Shown here: positions 13,617 to 17,220 of the stretch, in pieces
How positions within the stretch are numbered: the stretch's first letter is position 1
Layout: every line of letters starts with the position of its first letter
Assembly: GCA_023404705.1 (NCBI GenBank)
Contig: JAEYAU010000258.1
Span: 1 to 17,220, forward strand
DNA: 17,220 nt
DNA from: Pseudomonadota bacterium
Lineage (GTDB): Bacteria; Pseudomonadota; Alphaproteobacteria; Rhizobiales; Xanthobacteraceae
Direction of reading: 5' to 3'
The notes under the pieces: model-generated
Seen by the model: only the letters and a program-made list of their open reading frames with translations
What the model was told of the DNA's origin: nothing
Databases searched by the model: none
Position numbers and translations under genes: made by a program

Positions 13617-14609
13617 ATGATCTCGCCGGCCTACGGCCTGGTGCTCGCCGCGCTTGCGGCCGCGTCGCTCACTCCGCTCGCATCATCCGCGCAAGCACAG
13701 GCCTATCCGACGCGGCCGATCACGATCATGGTGCCGCTGGCGGCCGGCACCGGCATGGACTCGCTGGTGCGGCTCTACGGCGAGAAGCTCTCGCAGCGGC
13801 TCGGCAAGCCGGTCGTGGTGGACAATCGCCCGGGCGCCGGCCTGACGCTCGCCACCGCAGCGGTCGCGGCGGCGCCGGCGGACGGCTACACGCTGCTGGT
13901 CGCCACAAGCGGGCCGATGGCGATCGGGCCGGCGATCTACAAGAAGCTCAATTACGATGCCCGCAACGACTTCGTGCCGATCGCCTTCTATGTGCGCTCG
14001 CCGTTTATTCTGATCGCCAATCCGGATCTGCCGTTCAAGACGCTGCCGGAGTTCATGAAGCACGCCAAGGAGAGCGCGACACCGCTCAACTACAGCTCGG
14101 TCGGGCCCGGCTCGCCGCAGCATCTCGTGATGGAGCTGGTGAAGCACCGCTTCGGTCTGCCGATGACGCATGTGCCGTATCGCAACTCCGGGCAGGCCGT
14201 CACCGACACGGCGGCGGGCCACGTGCAGGTCGGCTTCGCCGAAGCGGGCGCCTCGATTCCCGTGATCCGCGACGGCAAGGTGCGGGCGCTCGCGGTCTCG
14301 GCGACCACGCGGCTGCCGCTGCTGCCCGATGTGCCGCCCTTCTCGGAAGCCGCCGGTGCGCCCGACTTCGAGGCTGTGTCGTGGCACATCCTGTTCGCGC
14401 CCGCCAAGACGCCGCGCGAGATCGTCGAGCGGCTGCACGCGGAGATGAAGGAGATCATGGCGGATCCCGAGATGCAGCAGCGCGCCGCTGCGATCGGGCT
14501 TATCCCGCAGAAGGTGCCTTCGATCGAGGAGACGCAGGCCTATGTCCGTTCAGAGCAGGACAAGTGGGGAGCGCTCGTAAAGGCGGTCGGCATGGAGGGA
14601 ACGCAGTAG
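13617..14609 (+). CDS. Bug/TctC-family solute-binding protein (orphan)
   Basis: 330-residue periplasmic binding protein of the tripartite tricarboxylate transporter type. Signal peptide MISPAYGLVLAALAAASLTPLASSAQAQA with cleavage near 29; the mature protein opens with the canonical YPTRPITIMVP. The family's ligand region is seen as VPLAAGTGMDSLVRLYGEKL, with D at the position that contacts carboxylate ligands. VVVDNRPGAG (about 72-82) and the PADGYTLL motif follow. Family ligands are small carboxylates, including aromatic acids. ATG 13617 follows GGGAGGA. The TctA/TctB membrane partners are absent in the window, as is common for this family's many orphans in such genomes. The next gene starts nine bases after the stop, so the two are likely co-transcribed. 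Confidence 0.93.
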   Translation: MISPAYGLVLAALAAASLTPLASSAQAQAYPTRPITIMVPLAAGTGMDSLVRLYGEKLSQRLGKPVVVDNRPGAGLTLATAAVAAAPADGYTLLVATSGPMAIGPAIYKKLNYDARNDFVPIAFYVRSPFILIANPDLPFKTLPEFMKHAKESATPLNYSSVGPGSPQHLVMELVKHRFGLPMTHVPYRNSGQAVTDTAAGHVQVGFAEAGASIPVIRDGKVRALAVSATTRLPLLPDVPPFSEAAGAPDFEAVSWHILFAPAKTPREIVERLHAEMKEIMADPEMQQRAAAIGLIPQKVPSIEETQAYVRSEQDKWGALVKAVGMEGTQ

Positions 14610-14617
14610 GCGTACCG

Positions 14618-15331
14618 GTGCACGCCATTCGCGGGATCGCGGCCGCAGTCTTCTGCTTGGCGATGCTCGCGCCCGCACAGGCGCAGCAGAGCGTGCCGCC
14701 TGTGCCGTCGGATGCGCCGCTCAAGCGGCCGATCACGGCCGCGGATATCGTGACGCCTCCAGGACTGCCGAGCATCGGCAAGTGGATGGTGGCGCGCGAC
14801 GGCACCATCGCGCATTGGCTCGGCGGGTTCTATGAGGGCAAGCACCTGCGCGAGCCGGTCAATGTGATCCTGGTCGATACTGCGGCCACAAGTCCCGAGG
14901 ATGCCAAGCAACGGCTGATCGCGGCCGCCAGCGCGGCCGGCTATCCGGTGCGCTTCGGGCACTCCACGGGCTATCGCGCCCTCATCGGGGGCGAACTCTA
15001 TGACCAGCTTCCGGCCGGCCGCGACGATGCCTTCTCGAACCGCATTTTCGAATTGAGCAACAATCACGGCCGGCTGTTCGGGCCGCATCCGACCGGTCAC
15101 GGCTATGTCTCGATCGGCGCGTTCAGCCGCGAGGACATCCGACCCTTCAGATGGCCCGAGCACGGCTATGCCTCGTTCAACCAAGCGCGGGACGACTTCG
15201 CGCGCAATCTCGATCGGCATACCGCATTCAAGAGCGACGCATCGGTCGATCTCGCGAACGCCATTGCGGGCGATCCGGAGATCAGCACTGGCGACCACGA
15301 TGGACGCGCGGTCGTGCTGCGGGCGCGCTGA
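14618..15331 (+). CDS. Secreted protein of unknown function with conserved-looking His/Asp motifs
   Basis: 237 residues from GTG 14618, chosen because it opens directly into a signal peptide (HAIRGIAAAVFCLAMLAPAQAQ, cleavage near 22) and follows the Bug gene by eight bases. The frame is open upstream, but that would overlap the Bug gene. I do not recognise the family. Motif-like blocks are: GLPSIGKWM (49-57), EPVNVILVD (79-87), GHSTGY (114-119), NNHGRLFGP (148-156), AFSRED (168-173), SFNQARDDF (186-194) and TGDHDGRAV (224-232). The many His and Asp in tight motifs suggest a metal site or hydrolase, but this is speculation. It resembles in spirit proteins annotated as LssY-C-like, without a firm match. 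Likely periplasmic. Confidence 0.7.
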   Translation: MHAIRGIAAAVFCLAMLAPAQAQQSVPPVPSDAPLKRPITAADIVTPPGLPSIGKWMVARDGTIAHWLGGFYEGKHLREPVNVILVDTAATSPEDAKQRLIAAASAAGYPVRFGHSTGYRALIGGELYDQLPAGRDDAFSNRIFELSNNHGRLFGPHPTGHGYVSIGAFSREDIRPFRWPEHGYASFNQARDDFARNLDRHTAFKSDASVDLANAIAGDPEISTGDHDGRAVVLRAR

Positions 15332-15359
15332 AGCCCCGGGGAGCATGCTTCACCGCGCG

Positions 15360-15377
15360 GCGTGACATTTGTCACGC
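15360..15377. promoter_or_regulatory. CRP/FNR-like palindrome GCGTGACATTTGTCACGC
   Basis: Perfect 8-bp arms GCGTGACA / TGTCACGC around TT. Read as CGTGA-N6-TCACG it has the 5-6-5 layout of CRP/FNR-superfamily sites. It overlaps the predicted -35 box of the promoter at 15369-15397, a placement expected for a repressor or a class II activator. Confidence 0.6.
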
Positions 15378-15397
15378 TAGAAAATCATCTGTATGAT
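15369..15397 (+). promoter_or_regulatory. Predicted promoter of the metallophosphoesterase/ABC operon
   Basis: TTGTCA (15369-15374, 5 of 6) and TATGAT (15392-15397, 5 of 6) are exactly 17 bases apart. This is the best sigma-70-like promoter in the window. Transcription would begin near 15404, leaving a leader of about 175 bases before ATG 15579, or a separate small RNA. Confidence 0.6.
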
Positions 15398-15419
15398 CCG
15401 CGGCAGGGAGAGGAAGCCA

Positions 15420-15448
15420 AGGGTCAGTCGGCATCAAGCCGCAACCCT
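15420..15448 (+). other. Two-tier stem-loop in the long leader
   Basis: AGGGT (15420-15424) pairs with ACCCT (15444-15448), and inside it CGGC (15429-15432) pairs with GCCG (15438-15441) around an ATCAA loop, leaving an asymmetric internal loop (CAGT / CA). It sits about 16 bases after the predicted transcript start. It matches no riboswitch that I recognise. Confidence 0.4.
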
Positions 15449-15578
15449 CGCGCGCAAGGCGGCGTCGCCGGAGACCTGTGAGTTGATCCGCCGTGCGACA
15501 TTGGATTCGTCTCCCGTACACATGTCTGTAACATTCGCCCCTTAGAGGCGCATGCAACAGTGAGACACGCGGGGACCA

Positions 15579-16400
15579 ATGGTTCGAGTCGTCCAGATCT
15601 CCGACACGCATCTCAGTCCGGTGAAGCGGCATTTCGTGGACAACTGGGCGCCGGTCGCGGCCTGGATCGCGGCGCAGAAGCCGGATCTGATCATCCACAC
15701 GGGCGACATTACGGTGGATGCGGCGGACCAGGAGGACGATGCGGCGCATTGCGCCGCGCTGCTGCGCGCGCTCGACGTGCCCGTGAAGGCGGTGCCGGGC
15801 AACCACGATGTCGGCGAAGCGGGAAATCCGTACCAACCCGTCAATGACGAGCGCATCGCGCGCTTTCGCCGCCACTTCGGCGATGACCGCTGGACAGTCG
15901 ATGTGGAAAACTGGCGCCTGATCGGCTTCAACTCGATGATCATCGGCGGCGGCTCGCGCGAGGAGGCCGCGCAGGCGGACTGGCTCGAAGGCGCGATGCG
16001 CGAGAGCCGCGGCCGCAACATCGCGTGGTTCACGCATCGGCCGCTGTTCATCGATTCGCCCGACGAGGGCGACACCGGCTACTGGTCGGTGAAGCCGGAG
16101 TCGCGGCGCCGCCTGCTCGATCTCGTGCACCGGTATCCGGTGAAGATCGTCGCGACCGGGCATCTGCATCGCTGGCACGACTGGCCGCTCAACGGCACGC
16201 GCTACGTCTGGGGCCCTTCGACCGGCTTCCTGGTCGGCGAGAAGATGGCGCCGCCGATGGGCGGCCACGCGCGCATGGGCGCCGTGATCTACGACTTCGA
16301 CGGCGACAATGTCGCGATGGAGATCGTGCCGATCGAGGGCCTGAAGACCTACTGGATCGACGACGTCGTGCACGAAGTTTATCCGCCGCGTGGAGCCTGA
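15579..16400 (+). CDS. Calcineurin-type metallophosphoesterase (phosphodiesterase)
   Basis: 273-residue dinuclear-metal phosphoesterase. The motif series of the family is intact: DTH (D9, H11), GD (D43), GNHD (N75-H76), the histidine in WFTHRP, and GHLH. Class III cyclic-nucleotide phosphodiesterases (CpdA) and glycerophosphodiesterases (GpdQ) share this layout. Cytoplasmic: no signal peptide. ATG 15579 is preceded by a GCGGGG-type purine stretch and a long leader. The next gene, a UgpC/MalK-type ATPase, begins one base after the stop, so the pair is an operon. Since UgpC-type systems import glycerol-3-phosphate or its diesters, cleavage of an imported phosphodiester is a reasonable guess. 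Cyclic-AMP hydrolysis is an alternative. Confidence 0.88.
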   Translation: MVRVVQISDTHLSPVKRHFVDNWAPVAAWIAAQKPDLIIHTGDITVDAADQEDDAAHCAALLRALDVPVKAVPGNHDVGEAGNPYQPVNDERIARFRRHFGDDRWTVDVENWRLIGFNSMIIGGGSREEAAQADWLEGAMRESRGRNIAWFTHRPLFIDSPDEGDTGYWSVKPESRRRLLDLVHRYPVKIVATGHLHRWHDWPLNGTRYVWGPSTGFLVGEKMAPPMGGHARMGAVIYDFDGDNVAMEIVPIEGLKTYWIDDVVHEVYPPRGA

Positions 16401-16401
16401 C

Positions 16402-17220
16402 ATGGCCGGTCTCAAGCTCAGCGGCATCTCGAAATCCTTCGGCGACACGCCGGTCCTCAACCACATCGACCTCGATATCGCGGACGGTGAGTTCCTGACG
16501 CTGGTCGGCCCCTCGGGCTGCGGCAAATCCACCCTGCTGCGCATCATCGCGGGGCTGGAGCCGCAGGATCGCGGCTCGGTCGCGATCGGTGGCGCTCCCG
16601 TCGATCACCTCCGGCCGCACGAGCGCAAGGTCGCGATGGTGTTCCAGAGCTACGCGCTCTATCCGCACATGACGGTGTTCGAGAACATGGCGCTGCCGCT
16701 CACGATGGCGCGGCTCAACCTGCTCGAGCGGCTGCCGTTGATCCGCCTGCTGTCCGGACGGCGCCGCCGCGTCATGGGCGAGATCGCGCGCGAGGTCCAG
16801 ACCGTCGCCGAGCAGCTGCGCATCGAGAAGTATTTCGACCGCCGGCCCGCGCAACTCTCGGGCGGCCAGCGCCAGCGCGTCGCGCTCGGCCGCGCCATGG
16901 TGCGCCACCCGCACGCCTTCCTGATGGACGAGCCGCTATCCAATCTCGATGCCAAGCTGCGCGTCCACATGCGCGGCGAGCTCACGGAGCTGCATGCGCG
17001 GCTCGGCGTCACGATGGTCTATGTGACGCATGATCAGATCGAGGCGATGACCATGGCGGACCGCCTCGCGGTCATGGACCAGGGCGACATCCTGCAGCTC
17101 GGCACGCCCGCTGAGGTCTATGCGCGGCCGTCCTGCATCACGGTCGCGCAGTTCATCGGCAGTCCGGCGATCAATCTGTTTCCGGCGCAAGTCGGCGCCG
17201 ACGGCCGCGTCGAGCTCAAC
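16402..17220 (+). CDS. MalK/UgpC-type sugar or glycerol-phosphate ABC ATPase (3' partial)
   Basis: 273 codons are seen; the frame is open to the right edge, so the gene continues. Walker A GPSGCGKST at 36-44, Q82 (VFQSYALYPHMTVFENM), signature LSGGQ at 152-156, Walker B FLMDEP (D176-E177), D-loop SNLD and H210 (VTHDQIEAM), then the start of the C-terminal regulatory (TOBE-type) region from about 235. The typical MalK ATPase has its signature near residue 135, so this protein carries about 17 extra residues between Q-loop and signature. They read about 104-125 (RLNLLERLPLIRLLSGRRRRV), rich in Leu and Arg. ATG 16402 lies one base after the phosphoesterase stop. The permeases and binding protein are expected just right of the window. 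Confidence 0.92.
   Translation, partial: MAGLKLSGISKSFGDTPVLNHIDLDIADGEFLTLVGPSGCGKSTLLRIIAGLEPQDRGSVAIGGAPVDHLRPHERKVAMVFQSYALYPHMTVFENMALPLTMARLNLLERLPLIRLLSGRRRRVMGEIAREVQTVAEQLRIEKYFDRRPAQLSGGQRQRVALGRAMVRHPHAFLMDEPLSNLDAKLRVHMRGELTELHARLGVTMVYVTHDQIEAMTMADRLAVMDQGDILQLGTPAEVYARPSCITVAQFIGSPAINLFPAQVGADGRVELN

Noticed and set aside
12491..13618. 375-residue open frame on the minus strand
   Set aside because: It spans marR and the DUF2939-like gene in antisense and has no domain signature.
14540..15346. 268-residue open frame on the minus strand
   Set aside because: Antisense to the secreted protein, which has a clear signal peptide and motif structure on the plus strand.
15398..15578. 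Known riboswitch (TPP, cobalamin, glycine, SAM/SAH, c-di-GMP, ykkC or ZTP types) in the phosphoesterase leader
   Set aside because: None of the conserved core sequences of these classes could be matched by eye. The stem-loop alone is not enough.
1..17220. CRISPR array, tRNA, rRNA, insertion sequence or phage genes
   Set aside because: I saw no regularly spaced repeats, no tRNA-like cloverleaf, no rRNA-like segment, and no transposase, integrase or phage motif in any convincing reading frame.

Overview
The window looks like chromosomal accessory metabolism from a high-GC alphaproteobacterium, most likely Hyphomicrobiales (Bradyrhizobium/Xanthobacteraceae-like). Evidence: strong GC bias at third codon positions, a hallmark extragenic palindrome type (CCTTCGAGGCTCGCGC...) common in that order, a Bug-type solute-binding protein, several ABC uptake genes, and a small 'TFPASDP' protein. 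Species cannot be named from this sequence alone. I saw no rRNA, tRNA, CRISPR array, transposase or phage gene. No gene-free stretch exceeds 300 bases.

Layout, left to right. (1) 2-2017 +: the 3' part of a PAS-PAS-GGDEF-EAL cyclic-di-GMP enzyme, cut by the window edge. (2) 2137-2810 +: a small single-domain cupin and a 55-residue small protein. (3) 2824-3477 -: a GntR/FCD repressor. It is divergent from an uptake operon at 3622-7764 + (NMT1-type binding protein, ATPase, two permeases, and an isocitrate-lyase/PEP-mutase family lyase with an intact KKCGH motif). A perfect TTGTATACAA operator lies between them. (4) 7848-10910 -: a likely operon read leftwards, with a BBE-type FAD oxidoreductase, a diheme cytochrome c and a monoheme cytochrome c. 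(5) 11142-12857 +: a gentisate-1,2-dioxygenase-like bicupin, a REP-like palindrome pair, and a MarR regulator. A perfect 22-bp palindrome overlaps the predicted -10 box of the dioxygenase promoter. (6) 12911-15331 +: a DUF2939-like membrane-anchored protein, an orphan Bug (TctC-like) binding protein, and an unrecognised secreted protein with conserved-looking His/Asp motifs. (7) 15360-17220 +: a CRP-like palindrome inside a good promoter, a long possibly structured leader, a calcineurin-type metallophosphoesterase, and a MalK/UgpC-type ATPase running off the right edge.

How the parts may work together (inference). The GntR-ABC-lyase block reads as a self-contained uptake-and-cleavage module for a small organic acid, probably a malate/citrate-like carboxylate. 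The FAD oxidoreductase, the two cytochromes and the dioxygenase form a divergent pair of transcription units that suggests oxidation of a small, possibly aromatic compound, with MarR and the palindrome as the likely switch. The phosphoesterase and UgpC-like ATPase suggest scavenging of a phosphodiester, with import of the product. No single element is clearly a new defence or mobile system. The most interesting parts are the candidate bicovalent flavoprotein with cytochromes, the unusually clean operators, and the unrecognised secreted protein.
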